Source: Oscillospiraceae bacterium
GTDB taxonomy: Bacteria; Bacillota; Clostridia; Oscillospirales; Oscillospiraceae
Assembly: GCA_020025375.1 (NCBI GenBank)
Contig: JAHHSF010000018.1
Location: forward strand, 1-15,268
Direction: 5' to 3'
Length of the DNA: 15,268 nucleotides
How positions within the stretch are numbered: position 1 is the first letter of the stretch; each line of letters begins with the position of its first letter. The notes below the pieces were generated by a model. It made no database searches, was not told the origin of the DNA, and saw nothing but the letters and a program-made list of their open reading frames with translations. This document shows, piece after piece, positions 5,920-12,089 of this stretch. The translations under genes were made by a program, and so were the position numbers.

Positions 5920-7128
5920 ATGAATTACGATTTTGACACCCTGGTTGACCGGGACATCGCCGTCCGAGGCACCGGCAAGTACAGCATCATGCATGACTCA
6001 AAGGGAAACCGTCCCCCAAAGGGGACCGTCCCTCTTTCCGTGGCTGATATGGAATTCCGCACCGCCCCCTGCGTGGTGGAGGCCCTGCGGTCCGAGGTGG
6101 ACTTCGCCCTGTGGGGCTACCACATGGTCACGCCCAGCTACCGGGAGGCTTGCTGCCGGTGGATGGAGACCCGCCACAGCTGGACCGTCCAGCCCGAGTG
6201 GATCGTCCCCATCGAGCAGGTGGTCCCCTCTCTCTACGTCGCTCTGTGGGCCTTCACCGACCCCGGCGACGGTGTCATCGTCCAGACCCCCGCCTACCAC
6301 CATTTTATCGGCGCCACCGAGCACACCGGCCGCAAGGTCCTGGAAAACCAGCTCCTGGTGGATGAAAAGGGACATTACACCATTAACTTCGATGACCTGC
6401 GGGAAAAGGCCAAAGAGGCCAAGATGATGTTCCTCTGCTCCCCCCACAACCCCAGCGGCCGGGTCTTTACCCTGGAGGAGCTCCGCCAGATCGGTGACAT
6501 CTGTCTGGAAAACAACGTCCTGGTGGTAGCCGACGAGGTCCACCACGACCTCATCCAGAAGGCCTACACCCACCACGTCTACGCCTCCATCGGTGAGAAG
6601 TACGCTCAAAACTGTGTGGTCTGTACCTCTTTGAGCAAGACCTTCAACCTGGCCGGCCTGTGCTTCGCCTCCATCATCATCCCCAACCCCGACCTGCGGG
6701 CCAAGTTCCAGAGCACGATGTCCACCCGGGGCTTCAAGCACACCAGCCGCTTCGGTCCCGTGGCCCACGAGGCTGCTTACCGTGAGGGCGGCGAGTGGCT
6801 GGACCAGCTCATTGACTACGTCAAGGGCAACTACGACTACTTCAAGGCCTTCATGGCCCAGCACTTCCCCAAGGTGGTCGTCACCGAGCTGGAGGGCACT
6901 TATCTGGCCTGGTTCAACTGCACCAGCTTCGGCCTGAGCGACGAAGAGATGCGGGACTTCCTCACCGACGAGTGCCTGCTCTACCTGGACAATGGCTATG
7001 AGTTCGGCTCCGCCGGCTCCGGCTATCAGCGTATCAACCTGGCCTGCCCCAGAAAGATCCTCACCGATTCCCTGGACCGCCTCTACGCCGGGGCCAAGGC
7101 CCGGGGGCTGGCCGACAATGCAAACTAA
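5920..7128 (+). CDS. PatB/MalY-like PLP enzyme (cysteine-S-conjugate beta-lyase or aminotransferase)
   Basis: A 402-residue fold-type I PLP enzyme of the MalY/PatB subgroup of class I/II aminotransferases. Visible features are VADMEF near residue 41, Tyr126 in PAYHHF, Asn177 in CSPHNPSGR, Asp205 in VADEVHHD, the PLP-binding Lys240 in SLSKTFNLAGL, and a C-terminal Arg in YQRINLACPR. Known relatives are C-S lyases acting on cystathionine or cysteine S-conjugates, though some are transaminases. The ATG at 5920 is chosen because the family N-terminus (a DRxxxxGTGKYS-type start) begins there and AAGGAGG lies upstream, at a rather long 13-base spacing. The frame stays open upstream to 5722, but those residues are unlike the family. 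It is the first gene of the operon. Its TAA stop runs directly into the ribosome binding site of the M20D gene. GC-rich codon use differs from the next three genes. Confidence 0.9.
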   Translation: MNYDFDTLVDRDIAVRGTGKYSIMHDSKGNRPPKGTVPLSVADMEFRTAPCVVEALRSEVDFALWGYHMVTPSYREACCRWMETRHSWTVQPEWIVPIEQVVPSLYVALWAFTDPGDGVIVQTPAYHHFIGATEHTGRKVLENQLLVDEKGHYTINFDDLREKAKEAKMMFLCSPHNPSGRVFTLEELRQIGDICLENNVLVVADEVHHDLIQKAYTHHVYASIGEKYAQNCVVCTSLSKTFNLAGLCFASIIIPNPDLRAKFQSTMSTRGFKHTSRFGPVAHEAAYREGGEWLDQLIDYVKGNYDYFKAFMAQHFPKVVVTELEGTYLAWFNCTSFGLSDEEMRDFLTDECLLYLDNGYEFGSAGSGYQRINLACPRKILTDSLDRLYAGAKARGLADNAN

Positions 7129-7142
7129 GGAGGTGCAACAAT

Positions 7143-8321
7143 ATGTTACTTGATGAAGTGAAGCCTTATTTGCCCGAGGTTATCGCTTGGCGGCGCGATA
7201 TCCATCAACACCCGGAACTCGGGTTTCAGGAATACCGCACGTCTAAGCTGGTTGCGGACAAGCTGACTTCTTTTGGGTTGGAAGTCAAAACTGGTTTCGC
7301 AGATACCGCTGTTCTTGGCATTCTGGATACCGGTCGTCCCGGTAAAGTGATTGCTCTCCGAGCCGACATGGATGCCCTGCCCCTGCAGGAGCTGAATGAC
7401 GTTCCCTATCGTTCAGAAAACGATGGTATCTGCCATGCCTGCGGACACGATGCCCATACCGCCAATCTTCTGGGCGTTGCCAAATATATCAGCGAACACA
7501 AAGATGAATTCTGCGGAGTGGTTAAATTTTTGTTTCAGCCCGCCGAGGAAGGCCCTTGGCCAGGCGGTGCGAAAAAGGTTGTAGACTCCGGTGTCCTTGC
7601 TGATGCCGATTGTATTATCGGTATGCACAATATTATGGAAGAAGAAACCGGAAAGCTCATTGTTCGGTATGGCCCCGGCAACGCCAGTGGAGATGAATTT
7701 ACCATTAAAGTTATCGGTGTCGGCTGTCACGGTGCGCGCCCACACACTGGACGCGACCCCATTATCGTTGCCTCGCAGATCGTGACCGCCTTCCAGAACA
7801 TTATTAGTCGGGAACTGAACCCATTGAAATCGGCCGTTATTTCCTTCGGTTCCATCCACGGCGGTGCGGAAAATGGAACCAACATTATCCCCCAAGAAGT
7901 GGTCATGAAGGGGACGGTCCGCGCCCTGGAGCCTGAAGTCCGTGAGATGGTCCTAGCCCGCATGAAAGAAGTGGTAGAAGGTATATGTACCCTTAATCAT
8001 GCTACATATACCTTTGATACAATTTTCAATGTTCCATGTCTCACCAGTGAAATTGGCCTTGTCTCACAAATCGAAGAGGCCTGTATTGACGTAGTCGGAA
8101 AGGAAAACGTACTCCATCGGGCTGAACCGGTCATGGGCTTTGAGGACTTCGCTTATTATACGCAGAACTACCACGCCGCGTTCTTCTATTTTGGTGGAAA
8201 AAATGAAAAAAAGGGTCTCATTCATAACGGCCACAGCCCTCACTATAATCTGGACGAAGACGCTTTGCAGTATTCCATGGCCGCATTCATCTCCGCAGTC
8301 AAAAAATTGATGGTCCCATAA
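7143..8321 (+). CDS. M20D-family amidohydrolase/aminoacylase
   Basis: A 392-residue di-metal hydrolase of the M20D group, which includes N-acyl-amino acid amidohydrolases, hippurate hydrolase, N-acetyl-diaminopimelate deacetylase and IAA-amino acid hydrolases. Visible motifs are RRDIHQHPELGFQEYRTS (residues about 17-34), RADMDALP, the metal site CHACGHDAHT (Cys100, His102), catalytic PAEEG (Glu135, Glu136), ligand His162 in GMHN, GFEDFAYY, and a final metal His in NGHSPHYNLDEDAL. Length is normal. The ATG at 7143 has GGAGGT upstream, 14 bases after the PLP enzyme stop. It probably acts in the cytoplasm on an N-acylated or amide-linked compound brought in by the two membrane proteins that follow. 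Release of a free amino acid or cysteine conjugate would supply the PLP enzyme; this is inference. Codon use is less GC-rich than that of the genes at either end of the operon. Confidence 0.93.
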   Translation: MLLDEVKPYLPEVIAWRRDIHQHPELGFQEYRTSKLVADKLTSFGLEVKTGFADTAVLGILDTGRPGKVIALRADMDALPLQELNDVPYRSENDGICHACGHDAHTANLLGVAKYISEHKDEFCGVVKFLFQPAEEGPWPGGAKKVVDSGVLADADCIIGMHNIMEEETGKLIVRYGPGNASGDEFTIKVIGVGCHGARPHTGRDPIIVASQIVTAFQNIISRELNPLKSAVISFGSIHGGAENGTNIIPQEVVMKGTVRALEPEVREMVLARMKEVVEGICTLNHATYTFDTIFNVPCLTSEIGLVSQIEEACIDVVGKENVLHRAEPVMGFEDFAYYTQNYHAAFFYFGGKNEKKGLIHNGHSPHYNLDEDALQYSMAAFISAVKKLMVP

Positions 8322-8358
8322 ACAAAACAACAGATATGAGAAGGGAGAGTACTCTACT

Positions 8359-9078
8359 ATGGAAGAATTGAAATACTTGCAAATCGCAAATCACCCTGTC
8401 ATGTGGTTAGTCTGTATTCCCGGCATCTTGCTGGTCCTATTCCAAGCGTTTCTCTTCACAAAAAAAGCCATCGCTACCGGTCGCCAGATTGGTCTAACAG
8501 ATGATCAGTTCAAATCTGCTGCCAGAAGTTCCGCCATTGGTAGCATAGGCCCCTCTCTCGCAATCGTAGCCGGTATGATTGCCCTACTCAGTTCCATGGG
8601 CGGTCCCGTAGCTTGGATGCGACTATCCTACATTGGTTCCGTCACCTACGAACTCACCTCTGCCAGCAATGCAGCCGCAGCCGTTGGTTCTACCATTGGT
8701 ACCAACAATATGACACAAGAAGCTTTTGCTTGTGGTGTTTGGGTTATGGTCATCTGCTGTTTAGGATGGATTATCACCTCCACTCTGTTCGCTGACAAGA
8801 TGGAAGTTCTTAAAGACCGCGTCGCTGGCGACAGCAAGGTTAAGCTGGCCGTGATTGCCACCGCTGGCGGTATGGGTTCCTTCGGTTATCAGTCCTTTAA
8901 TCGCGCCATTTCCCTCACCGGCATCGACCGCAACGGCATTGCCGTCATCGGTGGCTTCGTCGTCATGCTGGTTCTGGCTCTGATTGGAAAGAAGAGCAAC
9001 GCCCCCAAATGGATCAAGAGCCTCGGTATGACCATCGCAATGTTTGCAGGTATGTTGGCCGCCGTTTTAATTCTGTGA
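8359..9078 (+). CDS. DUF5058-family integral membrane protein, probable transporter subunit
   Basis: A 239-residue membrane protein that I recognise as DUF5058-like; the function of that family is not established. Hydrophobic segments fall at residues about 12-33, 55-78, 118-141, 162-178, 189-207 and 219-239, giving five or six membrane passes. A hydrophilic loop with the sequence TKKAIATGRQIGLTDDQFKSAARSS follows the first one. SMGGP and the Gly/Ala/Ser-rich stretch SASNAAAAVGSTIGTNN may line a pore. Starts at ATG 8359 with GGGAG upstream. The next gene, 32 bases on, encodes another membrane protein of similar size, which suggests that the two form a heteromeric complex. Being surrounded by catabolic enzymes, the pair most likely imports their substrate. 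This is inference from position, with no transporter signature seen. Confidence 0.75.
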   Translation: MEELKYLQIANHPVMWLVCIPGILLVLFQAFLFTKKAIATGRQIGLTDDQFKSAARSSAIGSIGPSLAIVAGMIALLSSMGGPVAWMRLSYIGSVTYELTSASNAAAAVGSTIGTNNMTQEAFACGVWVMVICCLGWIITSTLFADKMEVLKDRVAGDSKVKLAVIATAGGMGSFGYQSFNRAISLTGIDRNGIAVIGGFVVMLVLALIGKKSNAPKWIKSLGMTIAMFAGMLAAVLIL

Positions 9079-9110
9079 TAAATAATTATGCTAACAGGAG
9101 GTTCTTTATA

Positions 9111-9806
9111 ATGGAAAATAGTACAAATGTTTTCAAGGGTAGCTTTATTCCATATGTGAACCATTGGGGCAAACGACTGAATTTTTTTGGTATTCTCTTG
9201 GCCTTCGGCCCTTGCATTGGTCTGATGCTTCTGGGTGTCTTTCCTCTTTGGGACGGCGTAATCTCAGGACTAATCGCCACCGTACCTATGGTTGTTTCCG
9301 CTTATTTTTATGAGCCAATCTCCTATTTTGCCATTCTGGGCGTACCTGGTACTTATATGTCCTTTCTTTCCGGCAACATTAACAATATGCGCGTTCCCTG
9401 TTCCTCCATGGCACAAGATGCCGCCGGTGTAGTAGAGGGTTCTGAAGAGGGCTCCATCATTTCCACCATCGGTATCGCCGTCTCGATCATGGTCAACATT
9501 GTTGTTCTGACTCTGGGCGTGGTAACCGGTTCCTATATTCTCAGCCAGCTTCCCCCCAGCGTGAGTGTGTCCTTGAATCTTCTGGTTCCCGCACTATTCG
9601 GGGCGATGTTTGCTAACCAAATTGTCAAGAAGCCCGCTTTGGCTTGGATTGCCGTTCCCCTTTCCCTGGGTTTAGTGTTGCTGGATAAATTTGGTATGCT
9701 GGCCTTCCTGCCTAGCAAGCTTATCACCCCTTTCATTATGCTGATCTGCGTCTTCGGCACCATCGGTATCGGCCTTGTTCTTGCGGAAAAGGGAAAAATC
9801 AAATAA
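9111..9806 (+). CDS. Multi-pass membrane protein, probable partner of the DUF5058 protein
   Basis: A 231-residue hydrophobic protein with about six or seven membrane segments (FFGILLAFGPCIGLMLL, LIATVPMVVSAYFY, IGIAVSIMVNIVVLTLGVV, LNLLVPALFGAMFA, LAWIAVPLSLGLVLL, ITPFIMLICVFGTIGIGLVL). A conserved-looking polar stretch, SGNINNMRVPCSSMAQDA, is followed by acidic EGSEEGS between hydrophobic parts, a plausible substrate- or ion-binding re-entrant region. The ATG at 9111 is chosen because AGGAGG lies nine bases upstream; an earlier in-frame ATG at 9009 lies inside the DUF5058 gene and has no such site. I do not know a named function; database entries for relatives may carry uncertain channel labels. 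Its fixed place beside a DUF5058 gene argues for a two-component permease. Confidence 0.7.
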   Translation: MENSTNVFKGSFIPYVNHWGKRLNFFGILLAFGPCIGLMLLGVFPLWDGVISGLIATVPMVVSAYFYEPISYFAILGVPGTYMSFLSGNINNMRVPCSSMAQDAAGVVEGSEEGSIISTIGIAVSIMVNIVVLTLGVVTGSYILSQLPPSVSVSLNLLVPALFGAMFANQIVKKPALAWIAVPLSLGLVLLDKFGMLAFLPSKLITPFIMLICVFGTIGIGLVLAEKGKIK

Positions 9807-9857
9807 ACTGCAGATTACAATTTTCAAATATTACTTCTTAGTGAAGGAGAAAACACC

Positions 9858-10700
9858 GTGAAAAAAACTTTGCCATTCTGCCTGGACCATTTCAGCATCA
9901 TCACTGATAAGCGCAGGCAGGCTTCCGAGGTCCTCAAGGGACTCGGCTTTGTAACCTCCGACACCCATAAGAACGGATCCACCCACTTTATTTTTGACAA
10001 CACCTATTGTGAGGTTTTCTACACTGCCCACGGTGGGGATCTCAAGTGGCTGACCAACACCATCCCCGCGGGAAAGATGCCCCGGGTGGGTTCCTACCGG
10101 CTCAGCGTGGGCGGCAAGGACGCCTACAAGGTCCATGAGGCCCTGCTGGCCGGTAAGGTGGACGGCGTTGGGGACGTGAACCCCGTGTTCCGCCAGCCCG
10201 TGCGCTACGGCGAGGAGGCTGGGGAAGCCGGTTACCAGACCATTTTTGTCATCGGTCAAGAGCCCTTCACCGACGTGCTCTTCGGTGCCACCACCCATCT
10301 CAACAAAGAGTACATCGTAGGCCTGCCCAGCAAGTTCCGCCATGTGAACGGGGCCAAGCAAATTGCCTGCCTCACCTTCTTCTGTGAAGATCAGGAAACC
10401 TGGGACAATGCCGAGGCCAATATTGCCAAGGTGTATAACGCCATGAAGGAGGTCACAGACCAGGAGCACTGCCTGAACGCCGTCCAAATTTTGGACAAGA
10501 CCTCCTATGAGGAGGAGTTCAACGTCCCCTGCCCGGAGAGCGGCCATTTCCCCGCCGTGGCGGCCACCTTCTCCGGCTGTGTCCTCCACTATGTGGAGGA
10601 GCAGGCTGACGACTGGGGCTTTAACCACTTCCGGAAGGACGGAAAACTCTACGTGGATACCCGTGCCGATCTGGGCATCTTCCTCATCTTTGAGCCGTAA
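9858..10700 (+). CDS. VOC-superfamily (glyoxalase-like) protein, GTG start
   Basis: A 280-residue protein with the vicinal oxygen chelate pattern: an N-terminal LDHFSI module with candidate metal ligands His11 and Glu52 (NTYCEVFY). A second module beginning near residue 170 (AKQIACLTFF) ends at LGIFLIFEP. It most resembles the large glyoxalase-like proteins of the Glyoxalase_3 type; members of the superfamily are isomerases, epimerases, lyases or dioxygenases. The start is GTG 9858, with GAAGGAGA seven bases upstream. It lies between the membrane proteins and the BKACE-like gene in one operon, so it probably acts on an intermediate that goes to or comes from that enzyme. Reaction unknown. The first 150 or so bases are AT-richer and use the codon style of the preceding genes; the rest is GC-rich like the BKACE-like gene. 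Confidence 0.75.
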   Translation: MKKTLPFCLDHFSIITDKRRQASEVLKGLGFVTSDTHKNGSTHFIFDNTYCEVFYTAHGGDLKWLTNTIPAGKMPRVGSYRLSVGGKDAYKVHEALLAGKVDGVGDVNPVFRQPVRYGEEAGEAGYQTIFVIGQEPFTDVLFGATTHLNKEYIVGLPSKFRHVNGAKQIACLTFFCEDQETWDNAEANIAKVYNAMKEVTDQEHCLNAVQILDKTSYEEEFNVPCPESGHFPAVAATFSGCVLHYVEEQADDWGFNHFRKDGKLYVDTRADLGIFLIFEP

Positions 10701-10717
10701 ATTAGGAGGCAATCAAC

Positions 10718-11734
10718 ATGTCCAACGAAATTAACAAAATCAATTGGGACCTGGTTCGGGAAATGAGCGCCCAGTACGGCCATATTGTCCCCAACATGCG
10801 CTTCGGTGAGTTCAACGTCGTACCCAATGGGTCCAATTTCGCCCCCGGCGTGGATATGACTCCCAAGTGGAACATCCCCGAGAAGATTCTTATTAACACC
10901 ACGGTTACCGGCGGCTTCTTCAACAAGCACTGGAACCCCAACCATCCCATTACTACCAAGGAGATCTACGAATCCCTGCGGGCCAGCTGCCTGGCCGGCG
11001 CTCCCATGGTCCATGTGCACGTCCGGGACGCCCAGGGCTTCAATGGCCTGGATCTGGACCTGTATCACGAGGTCCTCGACCCCCTGAAGGCGGAGTTCCC
11101 CGACGTGGTCGTGGACGGTTGTGTGGTGTCCTACAAGGAAGGCTATTGGGACCGCATGATCGAGGTATTTGAGCAGGGCCTGCTGGACACCACCCCCATT
11201 AACACCACCGCCAACTATGCCAGCGACCGCCTCTTCGCCCCCTATCCCCACCACATTATTGAAAAATGTGAGCTGGTCCAGAAGTACCACGTCCATCCCC
11301 AGCTGGCCGTCTTTACCGATGGAGACGTGGACAACGCCTACCGCTACCTTATCGCCCCCGGCCTGTTGGAAAAGCCCTATACCTGGTGCGTGGTCCCCGG
11401 CCTGCCCGGCTGCAGCCCCACCAGTAGCCCCGACATCATGATCGAGAGCGTCATGCATCTGGTCCACCGCATCCGGGAGATCTCCGACCAGCGCATCATG
11501 GTCTGCTCCGGCGGCCGCGGTAGTAGCTACATGGTCACCCTTGCTCTCATCATGGGCCTGGATATTCGTGTCGGCATGGAGGACACCATCTGGAAGTGGC
11601 CCCACAAGGACGATCTGATCGAAAGCAATGCCGAGTGCTTCCAGAACTTTAAGACCATCGCCCACCTGTTGGGCCGGGAGGTCTACACCGCCCCGGAGCT
11701 CCGCCAGGCTATGGGCCTCGAGTCCAGAACGTAA
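10718..11734 (+). CDS. Divergent BKACE-family (DUF849/Kce-like) protein
   Basis: A 338-residue TIM-barrel protein of the BKACE family, whose known members condense a beta-keto acid with acetyl-CoA to give acetoacetate and a new acyl-CoA (Kce in lysine fermentation). Support comes from the zinc-site motif MVHVHVRD (His99, His101), a glycine-rich GGRGSS with Arg267, IRVGMEDT with Glu288-Asp289, and the C-terminal LLGREVYTAPELRQAMGL. It differs from Kce in three ways. About 50 extra residues precede the barrel. The GAE that supplies a metal-ligand Glu reads GGF (Phe67), and PEVEVYE, which carries a catalytic Glu, reads PQLAVFT (Ala197). The usual STGG is also replaced. The ATG has AGGAGG eight bases upstream. 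It is the last gene before a strong terminator. Family is confident; the reaction may not be standard beta-keto acid cleavage. Confidence 0.85.
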   Translation: MSNEINKINWDLVREMSAQYGHIVPNMRFGEFNVVPNGSNFAPGVDMTPKWNIPEKILINTTVTGGFFNKHWNPNHPITTKEIYESLRASCLAGAPMVHVHVRDAQGFNGLDLDLYHEVLDPLKAEFPDVVVDGCVVSYKEGYWDRMIEVFEQGLLDTTPINTTANYASDRLFAPYPHHIIEKCELVQKYHVHPQLAVFTDGDVDNAYRYLIAPGLLEKPYTWCVVPGLPGCSPTSSPDIMIESVMHLVHRIREISDQRIMVCSGGRGSSYMVTLALIMGLDIRVGMEDTIWKWPHKDDLIESNAECFQNFKTIAHLLGREVYTAPELRQAMGLESRT

Positions 11735-11754
11735 AAGCGCGTTTCTCCTTACCC

Positions 11755-11791
11755 CAAGGGGCCTCTCAGTGAGAGGCCCCTTGTGATTTTT
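11755..11791 (+). terminator. Rho-independent terminator ending the six-gene operon
   Basis: A perfect 13-bp inverted repeat (11755-11767 and 11771-11783) with a 3-base AGT loop is followed after three bases by five T's. It lies about 20 bases after the BKACE-like stop and insulates the operon from the aromatic operon downstream. Confidence 0.92.
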
Positions 11792-11828
11792 ACTATATTT
11801 CCCCCTCCTATTTTGGTTGAATTGCCAA

Positions 11829-11857
11829 TTCACTTTTGGGAAGTAAAGTGCTATTCT
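11829..11857 (+). promoter_or_regulatory. Extended -10 promoter of the aromatic operon leader
   Basis: TGCTATTCT gives a TATTCT -10 box (11852-11857) with a TGn extension. TTCACT (11829-11834) lies exactly 17 bases upstream. The start site would be near 11864, about 30 bases before the leader peptide ATG. It is the only good promoter between the upstream terminator and the leader. Confidence 0.55.
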
Positions 11858-11892
11858 AAGACCATCAACCCCGCCAGGAAAGGACGCTCATC

Positions 11893-11997
11893 ATGGCTCA
11901 TCTCAACCGTTCCGCTGAATATTCCTACTTTAGCTTTACCTACTTTTTTGGTAAGGCTTATTTCGGTTTGGCTGGAAATGGTTGTGCTTGCTTTTGA
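11893..11997 (+). CDS. Tyr/Phe-rich leader peptide of the aroF operon (34 aa)
   Basis: A 34-codon ORF starting at ATG 11893 with AAGGA eight bases upstream and stopping at TGA 11995. Ten of its residues are aromatic: Tyr10, 12, 17 and 23 and Phe13, 15, 18, 19, 24 and 34. Nine of these lie in the 15-residue stretch SYFSFTYFFG and its flanks, residues 10-24. There is no Trp. It is followed by a competing antiterminator/terminator pair and then by aroF and tyrA. This is the layout of leader peptides such as those of E. coli pheA and pheST: when Phe- or Tyr-tRNA is scarce the ribosome stalls in the aromatic run and transcription continues. The peptide itself probably has no other role. That it is translated, and that it regulates, is inference, but several independent features agree. 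Confidence 0.8.
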   Translation: MAHLNRSAEYSYFSFTYFFGKAYFGLAGNGCACF

Positions 11998-12034
11998 CGG
12001 GGTCAAAAGATGTTGCGCAGTACGGTCCACAGCC
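11980..12034 (+). promoter_or_regulatory. Candidate antiterminator of the aroF leader
   Basis: GGTTGTG (11980-11986, leader codons 30-32) can pair with CACAGCC (12028-12034) over 7 bp with one G-U. CACAGCC is most of the 5' arm of the downstream terminator, so the two structures exclude each other. A ribosome stalled at the last Tyr-Phe codons (23-24) leaves GGTTGTG free; one that reaches the stop codon covers it and lets the terminator form. A perfect 8-bp hairpin (CTTTTGAC-GGG-GTCAAAAG, 11991-12009) nests inside the antiterminator and contains the leader stop codon. Confidence 0.6.
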
Positions 12035-12056
12035 TTACCGGCTGTGGACCTTTTTT
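12024..12056 (+). terminator. Attenuator terminator upstream of aroF
   Basis: A perfect 11-bp stem (GGTCCACAGCC, 12024-12034, with GGCTGTGGACC, 12040-12050), a 5-base loop and six T's directly after. It lies between the leader peptide and the aroF ribosome binding site with no gene end before it other than the leader ORF. That marks it as a conditional terminator and not the end of an operon. Confidence 0.88.
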
Positions 12057-12089
12057 ATTGAAATTTACACCATTTAGGAGGAATATATC

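Noticed and set aside
9009..9110. Earlier start for the second membrane protein
   Set aside because: It would overlap the DUF5058 gene and lacks a ribosome binding site, whereas the ATG at 9111 has AGGAGG at good spacing.
10649..11833. Minus-strand open frame of 394 codons opposite the BKACE-like gene
   Set aside because: It is antisense to a conserved family gene, crosses the operon terminator, and has no family features.
11864..12060. T-box riboswitch upstream of aroF
   Set aside because: The conserved T-box core (of the TGGNACCGCG type) and a specifier-loop arrangement are absent, while a translated aromatic-rich ORF with a competing hairpin explains the terminator better.
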